64,000 bases of DNA from Gordionus sp. m RMFG-2023 (lineage: Eukaryota; Nematomorpha; Gordioida; Chordodea; Parachordodidae), in assembly GCF_954871325.1 (NCBI RefSeq), contig NC_088775.1, positions 56,087,561-56,151,560 of the forward strand, given 5' to 3'. A model generated the notes under the pieces. That model made no database searches. It was not told the origin of the DNA and was given only the letters and a program-made list of their open reading frames with translations. A program made the translations under genes and the position numbers. Shown here piece by piece: positions 59,801 through 63,185 of this stretch; positions within the stretch are counted from its first letter, which is position 1, and each line of letters begins with the position of its first letter.

Positions 59801-62663
59801 TGTAGTGAAGGATTAACGGTTGCTCTTCGTCTCTAGTATCTGGGTATCTTAATCGTAGTTCTTTATCTAGTTGCGTTATCTTTAATACAGCGATTAATTG
59901 ATCACGAATCCGTAGTTCTATATTATCTTTAAATTCATTTATACGGGCTAGTTCCTTTATATTTTTCTAAATAATTCATTAACCCATCGCCTGCACCCAC
60001 CACCTTCGGTAGCAAAGCTCAACGTTTTTTCAAAGATTTAGGCAAAAGGATCCGCGAAAAAACCGACCAGCCTAAGGAATCCCTCTTCTTATGCCAAAGA
60101 CTTACTACCGCCATCATTTGTTCTAACTATCTAAGCTTCATCTCTTCCATTGAATAACCTTCCATTTTCCAAGCTTCCTTTTTTTATCCCCTATCCTTTT
60201 CCGTAAATTCTATTTCTACAATTTTTCACCTTTATTTATTTTACCTTTTTAAAAACTTAATTATTTGGTAATACATTTTGACATCATATCATATCAGTAA
60301 ATATTCAAATAAAGTAACCCATGACCGGAAAAAATCTAATAAAATCAATTCTTGATGCCAAGACTGTTCTTTCGTCTTTAAAAACTTGTTTTGCAATTTT
60401 ATATAAACCTACCCATATCACATCATCAATTTTCCTTGAAAATAGTTATTTTTTTAATATCTGTTATATTATTTCTCCATATGCGATGAATAATTTTTTT
60501 AAAGTTGCATTTGTTTGAGGAATATTCATTACATTCAAAATATATTTATTATAATCCAAATAATCATCTAAAGAAGTTTCATCTTTGCGAAATTCGTTTT
60601 ATATAATTTTTCAAATACAACCCATAATTTCTAAAAATATATAATTTTCTTATAAAAAATTTTTTTTATACAATTCTATTTAATATTTAACTTGACCGAA
60701 GACCACGTCATTTTTATTTTATCGCCATATATCTTGAAGAAAACTCATAATATATGATTAATGATAACTTTTTATTCTCAATTCTTGTATATATATATAT
60801 ATACTAATCTATAATTATTCAATATATTTTCATAATTATTCAATGCTATGTTATTGTATGAAAAATATATTATTCAAATAACGTTGACTTATAACCTTTT
60901 GAAATATATAAAATATAACATAATCAAAAAGATAATATTGTCTATTTACCATTGAAATACACGTAAATCTTCTCTAAAATCCCTAATACGTTTTTATCGA
61001 TAAGCATAATTGAACAACTATTAAATTTAATAGATACAATAGCACGTGATAAAACTACCTTTGTCCAGTTCTATTCAAAGCCTCTACTCCATTGATGTTT
61101 TAAGCATCATCATAGCTTTGTCCAACTAAGAATAGAAGGGTAGATTTATTGAATTAAGATTGCCTATAAAATTTTTAATATCAAACCCAGTGGTGTTATC
61201 CATACAATATATATCTATTAATCTTCCTACCAGCTTAGGCGGCTCATTTCCATTATATCTTACTAACAAAACTATTGATTTCGAAAAAAGCATCTGTGAG
61301 ATTTAACTTCTTTTTGAATTATTTTAATAACCATATTTTTCCTGGTATTTATATTGTTATTCGATTATAGATTGTAATATAATTTGGATTTTAATTCATT
61401 TTATTTTACATCCCCTTTTTTTCTTCATTTTTTATATATATAATTTGAGAAAATTTTGTAAAAATTAAAAAATTTTTTAGGGTACAATATTTGCTATAAA
61501 ATAACAACCATAAGAGGTAGTTGCGTTGTACCCTCTCCGTTGTATGGACTACAGTCCTATCACCAGTTTTTAAAATTAAATTACAAACAACAACATACAA
61601 ATAAACATTTTAAAATTAACTATTACTTATTAGGAACCCCTATTATGTTTTGCTTAAAATTATTTTGATCCCAAAATTTTTTTAATATTTTTTATATAGC
61701 TTCATGTTCTTATATAGTAGAAAACAAATTAATATTTGTTGGAAATTATTTAGCCAGACTAAAGTTTGTTAAATAAGTTATTTTCTAAATTTATTTCTTA
61801 GACATTAATTAACAATATTCCTTATAAATTTTTTATATTGGCAATTCAATTTTGAAGTTATTTATTTGAACTTAAAATTATACAAGGCAATTTTTCATTT
61901 TATGCTCAAAGTCAAAACTTTATGTCGTGTTATTGATTAAAAATTATATTATAATTTAACATAAACATCCAATAGAATTTTTAAATTTATTTATAAAACA
62001 AAAAATTCAACAAATTCTGATATTTAAAATTTATTTATAATGTTATTAATTTTAATATAGGAAAATTTTATGGGACTTTTAATTTGTGGTAAAGTGATCG
62101 TGGGGATGGGAGGAGGCCGGGGAATTTTGTTTATAGCTGCAAAATTATTTTATTTAGTTTTAAATATTTCTATTATACATTTTTTCAATATTAATAATAA
62201 ATATTTAAATTTTTATATAGCTTATAACATTATTTATTTATTATTTTGTCAAAGTTTCTATCAATTTTTATTTCTCACAATTTTTATATATAGCGAATAA
62301 TTATGAAATCACCCAGAAAGAGTCGATATTTAGCGTGACATTTTATTTTTTAAAATTCATTTTCCAACCCTTTAAACCCATATATTGGCATATGTTCGGC
62401 ATATAAAATAATACAATTTTTTAAACAAATTGCAAAAATTGGACGTGGTGGGCTTGAATCTTTAATTTATTGATATGTAAACATATTTTTTTGATCTTAC
62501 CATAATACGAGTATATTAAATATCTTATTAATAACAGCCGAAATTGGAAGAGAGATTAAGGGAAATAGCCATAGCTACCAGGCAAACCAAATCTAATTCG
62601 GGCCTTTATAGGAATTTGTTATTTTACGGATCACCTGGGACTGGGAAAACAATGTTCGCCAAA
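17773..62663 (+). CDS. ATAD3: ATAD3 (AAA-domain mitochondrial ATPase), partial gene of seven exons
   Basis: ATAD3 is a metazoan AAA+ ATPase of the mitochondrial inner membrane, with an N-terminal coiled coil and a C-terminal ATPase domain; it supports nucleoid organisation, cristae and lipid handling. Seven exons give 235 residues in unbroken phase: coiled coil (exons 1-3), the GF...SDW segment before the membrane helix (exon 4), the membrane segment [14 protein letters not shown] and [11 protein letters not shown] (exon 5), a short linker (exon 6), and [14 protein letters not shown] with Walker A GSPGTGKT (exon 7). The order and spacing equal those of human ATAD3A and fly belphegor. No stop or frameshift is visible, so the gene is probably functional. 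The N-terminal exons and everything after Walker A lie outside the window. Introns of 13.4, 12.7, 9.3 and 8.4 kb are loaded with transposons; two are only 121 and 282 bp. Confidence 0.95.
18086..18620. mobile_element. hAT MITE with exact 8-bp duplication (535 bp)
   Basis: Ends TAAGGTTATAC and GTACAGCCTTA are near inverted copies, and the element is flanked by ATAATTTT at 18078-18085 and 18621-18628. GATCCGATA-type motifs recur near both ends (TGATCCGATACT at about 18113, TCTGATCCGATATT near 18588). No coding sequence. It lies in ATAD3 intron 1, only 73 bp from the Ty3/gypsy LTR. Confidence 0.85.
18694..19040 (+). repeat. 5' LTR of the Ty3/gypsy fossil
   Basis: 347 bp, starting TGTCGTATTTGTAAATACG and ending GTAGGTTTTTTTTTTA. 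Preceded by target duplication ATAAC. Equal in length to the 3' LTR. Confidence 0.93.
19042..19058 (+). promoter_or_regulatory. putative primer-binding site
   Basis: TGGTGCCTTGTGAC begins one base after the 5' LTR, the usual place and starting triplet (TGG) for tRNA-primed minus-strand synthesis. I could not assign a tRNA by eye. Confidence 0.55.
19194..19945 (+). pseudogene. gag-like region of the Ty3/gypsy fossil
   Basis: Charged coding stretches ending with a CCHC zinc knuckle (C-x2-C-x4-H-x4-[15 protein letters not shown]) at about 19875-19916, the nucleic-acid-binding part of retroelement gag proteins. The upstream capsid-like part has no motif I can name. Broken. Confidence 0.65.
20230..20640 (+). 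pseudogene. protease-like region of the Ty3/gypsy fossil
   Basis: The segment between the zinc knuckle and RT resembles a retroviral-type aspartic protease: a PRVSLKIDH strand, a hydrophobic approach (IVMLFDT) and a later [11 protein letters not shown] stretch. Assignment rests on position and overall pattern. Broken element. Confidence 0.55.
21023..21989 (+). pseudogene. reverse transcriptase and start of RNase H, Ty3/gypsy fossil
   Basis: A long stretch with the classical Ty3/gypsy RT blocks: [49 protein letters not shown] and FYYMDD at 21401-21418, then LGHRI and the MVNYYHRFV connection. The tether leads into the RNase H start ([15 protein letters not shown]). The region ends at the hAT insertion point at 21982-21989, which is also the target duplication. 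Confidence 0.93.
21990..25524 (-). mobile_element. hAT transposon nested in the Ty3/gypsy fossil (3,535 bp)
   Basis: Perfect terminal inverted repeats CAGGGTTTCGAACCG (21990-22004) and CGGTTCGAAACCCTG (25510-25524), flanked by the exact 8-bp duplication CCTGGCTG at 21982-21989 and 25525-25532. Subterminal zones (22000-22150, 25370-25515) carry many CGGTTCGG repeats in both directions. The transposase is on the minus strand at 22385-24270; 24300-25370 is AT-rich and noncoding, containing the promoter side of the gene. It inserted within RNase H coding sequence, so it is younger than the retrotransposon. Confidence 0.97.
22385..24270 (-). pseudogene. hAT transposase (BED finger, catalytic core, hATC)
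   Basis: One reading frame runs from about 24270 down to 22385, roughly 625 residues, near full length for hATs. In order: a BED-like finger ([20 protein letters not shown]); a core with [47 protein letters not shown] and the hallmark CCTRWNS; then an acidic linker and the hATC dimerisation region ([25 protein letters not shown]). Only two premature stops, both TGA near 22941 and 22873, interrupt it, and the first expected zinc-ligand Cys of the finger reads Tyr. No in-frame ATG precedes the finger, so the start may lie on an upstream exon. Recently dead or nearly intact. Confidence 0.9.
25533..26900 (+). pseudogene. RNase H end and integrase of the Ty3/gypsy fossil
   Basis: Right of the hAT, the RNase H continues with [14 protein letters not shown], followed by the integrase: an HHCC zinc region (HAGHQGQGK... 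C-x2-C near 26060-26190), then the catalytic core with HVDFFDLD near 26250, [13 protein letters not shown] near 26410 and [12 protein letters not shown] near 26490-26525, giving the D,D-35-E arrangement. Broken. Confidence 0.92.
26901..27751. other. noncoding interval inside the Ty3/gypsy fossil
   Basis: About 0.85 kb between the integrase and the downstream zinc-knuckle frame. It is AT-rich, with short open frames (for example 27155-27349) that lack motifs. No envelope-like signal or membrane segment is seen. Confidence 0.5.
27752..28249 (+). CDS. extra zinc-knuckle ORF downstream of integrase (165 aa)
   Basis: Open frame of 165 codons between integrase and the 3' LTR. Residues 44-47 are Arg-rich, then a perfect CCHC knuckle C48-x2-C51-x4-H56-x4-C61 ([14 protein letters not shown]). 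The remainder is polar and basic, rich in Arg/Gln/Glu, with no membrane segment or signal peptide, so it is not an envelope. The upstream gag region has its own knuckle. It looks whole, although the element around it is broken. It could be a relocated gag nucleocapsid-like product or an accessory RNA-binding protein; the function is unknown. Confidence 0.65.
   Translation: METTSKLIDMGDFYLQITVIKKNNGMILSSRSNNENQPPIQETRRRRCFNCQEVGHLRHQCSRLSRETRVPLEAISENRIYQGQKRGHHELEGRQPTDAAPSGLYREMERPSMVIRRGNVRDQFVSGVRGTEGGDFLQRLVTNTLTVEASQTALADDFWVNPMSI
28341..28357 (+). promoter_or_regulatory. polypurine-like tract before the 3' LTR
   Basis: ATAAAGGGGTGG stands directly before the 3' LTR where plus-strand priming occurs. 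It lies in the loop of a small inverted repeat, ATGCCAC (28331-28337) and GTGGCAT (28352-28358). Confidence 0.55.
28358..28704 (+). repeat. 3' LTR of the Ty3/gypsy fossil
   Basis: Matches 18694-19040 throughout with scattered substitutions and T-run length changes. Followed by the second ATAAC. Confidence 0.93.
28710..29095. other. no gene seen
   Basis: AT-rich ATAD3 intron 1 sequence right of the LTR retrotransposon, ending in C-runs at 29075-29110. Confidence 0.5.
29096..29720 (-). other. less AT-rich block, possible LINE remnant
   Basis: This block has clearly higher C content than its surroundings. Minus-strand fragments such as [14 protein letters not shown] and GDFNK recall the endonuclease part of RTE-like LINEs (IDYI.V..R...V.D), but the frame is heavily broken and the match is weak. 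It could equally be another decayed insertion. Confidence 0.3.
29721..30071. other. possible eroded hAT-like element
   Basis: It opens with TAGTGTTGCTAGATGGCTCG just left of this interval (29693) and contains GAGCC/GGCTC and GAGCTTTTTAAA motifs up to about 29937 (CTACCTTGCTA). I could not confirm a target duplication. No gene seen. Confidence 0.3.
30072..30926. mobile_element. family A-like MITE (A5), about 855 bp
   Basis: The left end TGGCCATTTCACGATAAATC and the inverted right end TGTGATTCCACGTGAAATCC match each other, and AAACTTTGCATGAT recurs in both arms. The termini resemble TGGGCCATTCCACGTCAAAT of the family A copies. No coding remnant was recognised inside, so it is a nonautonomous copy in ATAD3 intron 1. 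Confidence 0.65.
31225..31294 (+). CDS. ATAD3: ATAD3 exon (coiled coil, 70 nt)
   Basis: Acceptor AATAG at 31220-31224 and donor AAAG/GTAAAT at 31295. It encodes [16 protein letters not shown] and then KQEALRK, and leaves in phase 1, supplying the first base of an Ala codon completed by the next exon. An alternative acceptor at 31237-31238 would drop four residues that the family has, so the upstream one is preferred. Confidence 0.93.
31295..32939. other. ATAD3 intron 2, no gene seen
   Basis: AT-rich intron DNA with no frame, terminal repeat or structured repeat that I can assign. The interval 30927-31224 before the exon is likewise unassigned. Confidence 0.5.
32940..35204 (-). pseudogene. 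LINE with RT domain and internal inversion (copy 2)
   Basis: Minus-strand non-LTR retrotransposon remnant. From right to left: an N-terminal stretch ([16 protein letters not shown]) at 35204-34986; RT blocks [18 protein letters not shown] near 34780-34720; [17 protein letters not shown] at 34585-34520; [14 protein letters not shown] at 34380-34330; WYQATLP...GDLGIRS and SAFIAS-like residues at 33960-33870. The C-terminal domain follows, but the piece 33268-33838 is inverted. The 3' tail at 32940-33090 is A-rich. YIDDG replaces the more common YADD, as in one invertebrate LINE group. Stops and shifts mark it as dead. A GGGCC-type MITE adjoins its right end. Confidence 0.8.
33268..33838 (+). 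repeat. inverted segment within LINE copy 2
   Basis: Here the C-terminal domain reads on the plus strand ([38 protein letters not shown], then [17 protein letters not shown]), whereas flanking LINE sequence on both sides (33090-33267, 33839-35204) reads on the minus strand. Copy 1 at 1925-2690 has the whole 3' region in one orientation, which identifies the segment as a local inversion of about 0.57 kb. Confidence 0.75.
35205..35490. mobile_element. GGGCC-rich hAT MITE fragment
   Basis: It begins TCTGCATCGGGCCTAATTTT and carries GGCCCGGCCCGAA, CCCGACCCGAA and GACCCGGCCCGAA in AT-rich DNA. The start matches 52687 (TCTACATCGGGCCTAATTTT). The other end is not clear. Confidence 0.65.
35491..35994. 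other. no gene seen
   Basis: Intron 2 DNA. An open stretch at 35768-35959 shows no family motif and no splice pattern fitting ATAD3. Confidence 0.45.
35995..36545. mobile_element. family A transposon, single arm (A3)
   Basis: It starts TGGGCCATTCCACGTCAAAT, then CGGCCGACCCC-like sequence (CAGCCGACCCCTTTT) and a long stretch matching, inverted, the right arm of A2 (GTAGGTAAAAAA…, CAAGCGATAGAGGGG). No opposite arm is found nearby, so it is a truncated or solo end. Confidence 0.7.
36565..36705 (-). pseudogene. Cys/His-rich N-terminal fragment, unknown transposon protein
   Basis: The minus-strand frame begins [18 protein letters not shown] and continues NGCLQVHGP and RCPHSGFVP. The spacing C-x2-C...H...C...H...C-x2-S suggests a zinc-binding module at a protein's start. 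It lies right beside the A3 arm and is transcribed towards it. I do not recognise the protein. Confidence 0.45.
36740..37330. repeat. degenerate tandem repeat, ~75-90-bp units
   Basis: Recurrent blocks AAAACATTTTTGAATAAT, TTTTGTTGAATAA and AAGAATGATCCA follow one another from 36740 to about 37140; then two close copies of GGAATATGGAAAGTTGATAA-type units with TGTCATGGATAGAT at 37190-37310. Confidence 0.65.
37331..37833. other. no gene seen
   Basis: AT-rich; contains a G-run at 37433-37443 and two short GACGGGTTATTAGCTAG/GACGGGCTCAGCAATGC-like stretches. Nothing assignable. Confidence 0.45.
37834..42133. mobile_element. 4.3-kb element with ~0.68-kb terminal inverted repeats (element B)
   Basis: The left arm (37834-38510) and right arm (41440-42133) are inverted copies with long shared blocks, e.g. 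CATGTGGGATTCGGAATCCC, CATTCCGGGATGCTCC and CACCTAATATAAAGTTATTT (GGTGGTC variant). Each end also folds on itself (CGTGGGG...CCCCACG). The interior (38511-41439) has no long open frame. On the minus strand near 40860-41140 and 40440-40560 short peptides such as [18 protein letters not shown] and [13 protein letters not shown] resemble one another. Superfamily unknown; I found no convincing target duplication. Confidence 0.75.
38511..41439. other. interior of element B: no full gene
   Basis: AT-rich. Contains two similar ~150-bp blocks at about 39640-39930 (TTTAATTTGTAACACTTTT and TTTAATTTGTACACTTTTT, each followed by GCATTTTTAAAGCAAAATT and TTATCTTTTTTAGTT), a short family A-like piece near 40240-40300 (AAAATGACCTTTTTGGCCAC), and the repeated coding-like minus-strand peptides. 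Confidence 0.5.
42134..42639. other. no gene seen
   Basis: AT-rich intron 2 DNA between element B and the hAT remnant. Confidence 0.5.
42640..43690 (-). pseudogene. hAT-like transposase remnant
   Basis: Minus-strand fragments in order: a zinc-finger-like [17 protein letters not shown] near 43590-43540, [18 protein letters not shown] near 43200, [18 protein letters not shown] near 42930-42870, and [17 protein letters not shown] near 42810-42760. This is the order of finger, catalytic strand with the C/D-N motif, and the TRW...E-R helix of hAT-group transposases that use an HGG-type finger. Many stops and shifts. No terminal repeats were located. Confidence 0.65.
43691..43982. other. end of ATAD3 intron 2
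   Basis: AT-rich, leading into the ATATTTAG acceptor. No other feature seen. Confidence 0.5.
43983..44148 (+). CDS. ATAD3: ATAD3 exon (coiled coil, 166 nt)
   Basis: Acceptor ATATTTAG at 43975-43982 and donor AA/GTGAGC at 44149. It completes an Ala codon and encodes [18 protein letters not shown], a basic/acidic alternating stretch with [11 protein letters not shown], and VTTLESI plus two bases of a Lys codon. It leaves in phase 2. An overlapping open frame starts at 43928, but those extra residues are AT-rich intron. Confidence 0.97.
44270..44339 (+). CDS. ATAD3: ATAD3 exon (pre-membrane segment, 70 nt)
   Basis: After a 121-bp intron, the acceptor AAAAAAAAG ends at 44269 and the donor GCT/GTATAA is at 44340. 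The first base completes the Lys codon, and then [19 protein letters not shown] and IIAA follow. This corresponds to the family's G-x-G-F...DW(D/N)K segment, with the same 23-residue length as the fly protein. The acceptor lacks a pyrimidine tract, so this border is the least certain of the seven, but the phase fit is exact. Confidence 0.85.
44680..44829. mobile_element. end of a hAT-like element with GTATCTAGATCC repeats
   Basis: Four close copies of TGTATCTGTATCTAGATCCA-type units (about 38 bp apart), ending at AAAGTATCTTTTAACAACTCTG. That terminus equals the right end of the 86-bp MITE at 50905-50990. The left end CAGAGTTGTTAAA is not found here. Bases 44340-44679 are AT-rich intron with no gene. 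Confidence 0.7.
45090..45960. repeat. seven-copy tandem array, TGACAATTGTCA monomer with 342-bp higher-order period
   Basis: The palindrome TGACAATTGTCA or a variant occurs at 45173, 45270, 45389, 45516, 45625, 45731 and 45858 (spacings 97, 119, 127, 109, 106, 127). Monomers share AATCGTCATTTTTGAAC, GTAAACATGTTAAAT and GAAGATGTACCATAGG. Copies three and four equal copies six and seven, including the insert CATAATTATAAAATTTAATT, so the array also repeats every 342 bp. The same monomer is at 12037-12253. The array lies in ATAD3 intron 4. Confidence 0.88.
45961..47838. other. ATAD3 intron 4, no gene seen; possible hAT end near 47535
   Basis: AT-rich DNA. Around 47480-47535 a GC-richer piece ends CTAAGCCGATAACACTA, resembling a hAT terminus, and CATCTATGARAAAAATGG occurs both at about 47322 and right after it at 47538. 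I could not define the other end. Confidence 0.4.
48660..50340 (-). pseudogene. family A transposase (DDE-type, unnamed superfamily)
   Basis: Read leftward from about 50330: [43 protein letters not shown] and [10 protein letters not shown] (50157-49915); [12 protein letters not shown] and [11 protein letters not shown] (49928-49641); [28 protein letters not shown] (49640-49530); [19 protein letters not shown] and [14 protein letters not shown] (49511-49209); and a C-terminal part with GYLTYP, NWWLALF and TGRSYTL (48960-48690). This block order is shared by a widespread group of uncharacterised invertebrate transposases. Short frameshifts (e.g. 49915-49928) and a few stops interrupt it. The acidic residues in the DFENY, HE-D and GK-C-G blocks are candidates for the active site, by inference. 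Confidence 0.8.
50905..50990. mobile_element. 86-bp hAT-type MITE
   Basis: CAGAGTTGTTAAAGGATA at the left and TATCTTTTAACAACTCTG at the right are near-perfect inverted repeats. The flanks are AAAATCTG (50897-50904) and AAAAACTG (50991-50998). The mirror site in the left arm of the same transposon (about 48374-48392) reads without the insertion as AACCATTAAAAACTGATTAA when inverted, which is the empty site. The body contains TATCTAGATCC as in 44680-44829. Confidence 0.9.
51511..51914. other. no gene seen
   Basis: AT-rich intron 4 DNA. Confidence 0.5.
51915..52090. mobile_element. GGGCC-family hAT MITE, truncated
   Basis: Contains GGGCTTGGGGTGGG, CTTGGGCTTGG, GGGCTGGGCC and the end-like CTTGGTCATAATTAAGGTCC, parallel to the right part of the complete MITE at 1108-1557. 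No target duplication found. Confidence 0.6.
52091..52686. other. no gene seen
   Basis: AT-rich; nothing assignable. Confidence 0.5.
52687..53017. mobile_element. GGGCC-family hAT MITE
   Basis: Left end around TGATCTACATCGGGCC; inverted right end TAGAGAGCTTCAATTATCG followed by ACCCGACCCAACC. GC-rich subterminal motifs at both ends with an AT-rich centre. The ends resemble those at 1108 and 54219, but no 8-bp duplication is clear. Confidence 0.6.
53213..53490. repeat. tandem duplication, 138-bp unit, two copies
   Basis: TGATAATAAATCTTTTATTC (53216) and TGATAATAAATATTTTATTC (53354) start two adjacent units that both run through TTCAGGAATAACGAAT, AAAAATGATAATATCGG and TATTGGGTTTTCTAATATTT. 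It lies about 170 bp upstream of an ATAD3 exon. Confidence 0.85.
53657..53812 (+). CDS. ATAD3: ATAD3 exon (membrane segment, 52 codons)
   Basis: Acceptor TTTTACAG at 53649-53656. It encodes [15 protein letters not shown] (the hydrophobic inner-membrane segment of the family), [19 protein letters not shown] and ends EIFKHPIK. The donor is a weak AAA/GTTTCA at 53813. The frame stays open for another 99 bases and by chance contains ILEGV, but those residues are better supplied by the next exon, whose sequence fits the family. Confidence 0.95.
54095..54151 (+). CDS. ATAD3: ATAD3 exon (19 codons)
   Basis: Acceptor TTTATTTATAG ends at 54094; donor AGT/GTAAGT is at 54152, a strong site. It encodes [19 protein letters not shown], colinear with the fly and human linker that ends in GVV-L-(N/S) before the ATPase domain. 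Phase 0 in and out. The intron before it is only 282 bp. Confidence 0.92.
54219..54731. mobile_element. GGGCC-family hAT MITE, complete (513 bp)
   Basis: Begins CAGAGACCTGCAAACCCGG and ends GGTGGTCTATG, with the exact 8-bp duplication ATATTTAT at 54211-54218 and 54732-54739. GC-rich motifs (CCCGGACC, GGGCCTAA, CGGGCAGG, GCCGAGCCG) sit near both ends. It starts only 67 bp after an ATAD3 exon. Confidence 0.88.
54740..55345. other. no gene seen
   Basis: AT-rich intron 6 DNA. Confidence 0.5.
55346..55592. mobile_element. small inverted-repeat element, AACGACC-rich
   Basis: Left TAGCTCGGCCATAATTTTG and inverted right TATCGCTCGACCAAATTTC are similar; AAAACGACC, AACGACCAAG, AAAACGTC and GGTCGTTTTTG repeats lie inside. 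It resembles the hAT MITEs in layout, but no target duplication was found. Confidence 0.5.
55593..56779. other. no gene seen
   Basis: AT-rich intron 6 DNA; short frames only. Confidence 0.45.
56780..57330 (-). pseudogene. LINE reverse transcriptase, C-terminal region (copy 3)
   Basis: The minus strand gives [40 protein letters not shown] and further on [17 protein letters not shown] and [12 protein letters not shown]. These correspond to the LINE C-terminal order seen in copies 1 and 2 (…AG...LEP-GL...P...G...A-E-AE...KY..L...FIP...ET-G). Several frameshifts. The block is markedly less AT-rich than its surroundings. Confidence 0.65.
57335..57560. repeat. AGATACAGATA-type subterminal repeats of a hAT-like element
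   Basis: GGTACAGATACAGATTATT, AATCTTAGATACAGATACT and ATAGAGATACAAATTC recur every 60-90 bp. This is the reverse-strand form of the TATCTGTATCTAGATCC repeats at 44680-44829. No terminus is preserved. Confidence 0.55.
57561..58376. other. no gene seen
   Basis: AT-rich, with a GC-richer part at 58050-58270 (ATCATCATCATTCTTTAAGC…, CCCCCCTCCCC) that may be a LINE 3' end or SINE-like remnant; I cannot assign it. Confidence 0.4.
58377..59812 (+). mobile_element. piggyBac-like transposon with TTAA flanks (1,436 bp)
   Basis: TTAA at 58373-58376 and 59813-59816. Ends CCATTCACTACAAA and, inverted, TCCTTCACTACAAA. The subterminal motif CTACAAAGGTGGGGT occurs at 58387, inverted near 58565-58590 and inverted again near 59755-59785; at the left it forms the hairpin GTGGGGTAT-ACA-ATACCCCAC. 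The coding remnant is the C-terminal third of a transposase, so the middle and N-terminal regions have been deleted. In ATAD3 intron 6, same strand. Confidence 0.9.
58850..59443 (+). pseudogene. piggyBac transposase, C-terminal part with Cys-rich domain
   Basis: [13 protein letters not shown] and KNIVLLSTL begin the readable part, then a frameshift (the expected H-x-D-N-x-I run is in another frame near 58950). From 58995 the order [29 protein letters not shown] and [12 protein letters not shown] is the classic piggyBac region containing the last catalytic Asp (GVDTIDQ). A stop and frameshift follow near 59171; the C-terminal domain (59202-59443) has [16 protein letters not shown] and CRECY, the cross-brace zinc finger that binds transposon ends. 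Dead copy. Confidence 0.88.
59817..60289. other. no gene seen
   Basis: Mixed composition; nothing assignable. Confidence 0.45.
60290..60620 (-). pseudogene. unrecognised coding-like remnant
   Basis: The minus strand gives [20 protein letters not shown], then [18 protein letters not shown], and in another frame [20 protein letters not shown]. The residue composition is protein-like and unlike the surrounding intron, but I cannot name a family. It is about 0.4 kb left of the hAT-like fragment at 61040-61280 and could be part of the same element. Confidence 0.35.
61040..61280 (-). pseudogene. hAT-like transposase fragment (DUF4371 type)
   Basis: Minus-strand residues [33 protein letters not shown] and [16 protein letters not shown]/GQSYDDALNINGV fit the pattern (V-R-Y...T-T-G...I...G-Q-S/G-Y-D-G-A-N-M) of hAT-group transposases with a TTF-type finger. 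Frames change within the block. No terminal repeats seen. Confidence 0.5.
61281..62537. other. end of ATAD3 intron 6, no gene seen
   Basis: Very AT-rich DNA. Short open stretches at 61406-61600 (minus) and 62070-62300 (plus) show no motif. Confidence 0.5.
62538..62663 (+). CDS. ATAD3: ATAD3 exon (start of AAA domain, Walker A, 42 codons)
   Basis: Acceptor AATAACAG ends at 62537; donor AAA/GTTTGT is at 62664. It encodes [18 protein letters not shown], then [19 protein letters not shown] and [10 protein letters not shown] is the P-loop that binds ATP phosphate (most ATAD3 proteins have GPPGTGKT). The next exon should begin near the family's KLA..SGMDYA and is not in the remaining 1.3 kb. Confidence 0.97.
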
Positions 62664-62839
62664 GTTTGTTCATAGAGAATATTCTATAAAATATCTTGCC
62701 TTTTATTAAGATTGCATTACTTTACAAATTTTATATAGAATTTTATTGTTATAATATTAAAATGATACCCTTATACACTAAATCATCTGTATAATTGACT
62801 TTTCTGTTATTAGTAAATTTCAAAGTCCGGCGCCAGAAG

Positions 62840-63010
62840 CCTATTTGGGTTGTTTCATAATAAGCTGCCAACTTATTTTCAGGGATCCAAACCGAACCAT
62901 TAAACAGCTGAAAGTCGATAATTTTTTTATCGAACCTAAATCTCTAAAATCCAGCCAAACCTGAACCGAACCACTTAAATGCCTCTGTACCGGTTCGGGT
63001 CATGGCTTTA
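62840..63010. mobile_element. eroded hAT-like end with CCGAACC/GGTTCGG motifs
   Basis: CAGGGATCCAAACCGAACC at about 62880 and CCTGAACCGAACC...ACCGGTTCGGGTC near 62960-63003 resemble the subterminal repeats of the hAT at 21990-25524. Bases 62664-62839 and 63011-63185 are AT-rich ATAD3 intron with no gene. Confidence 0.45.
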
Positions 63011-63185
63011 TGCTTATAAAATAAAGTATAAGTTATTACTAGTATATTTCAAAATTGTTTATCAATCACATTTGATTGATAAGTGTCAGTCATAATTTTT
63101 ATGAATTTTAGTATATTGCCATTTTACAACATTTTTTAATTATTTTAAGAAATTATAATGCCTAGAGAAAATTAAATCCAATATA

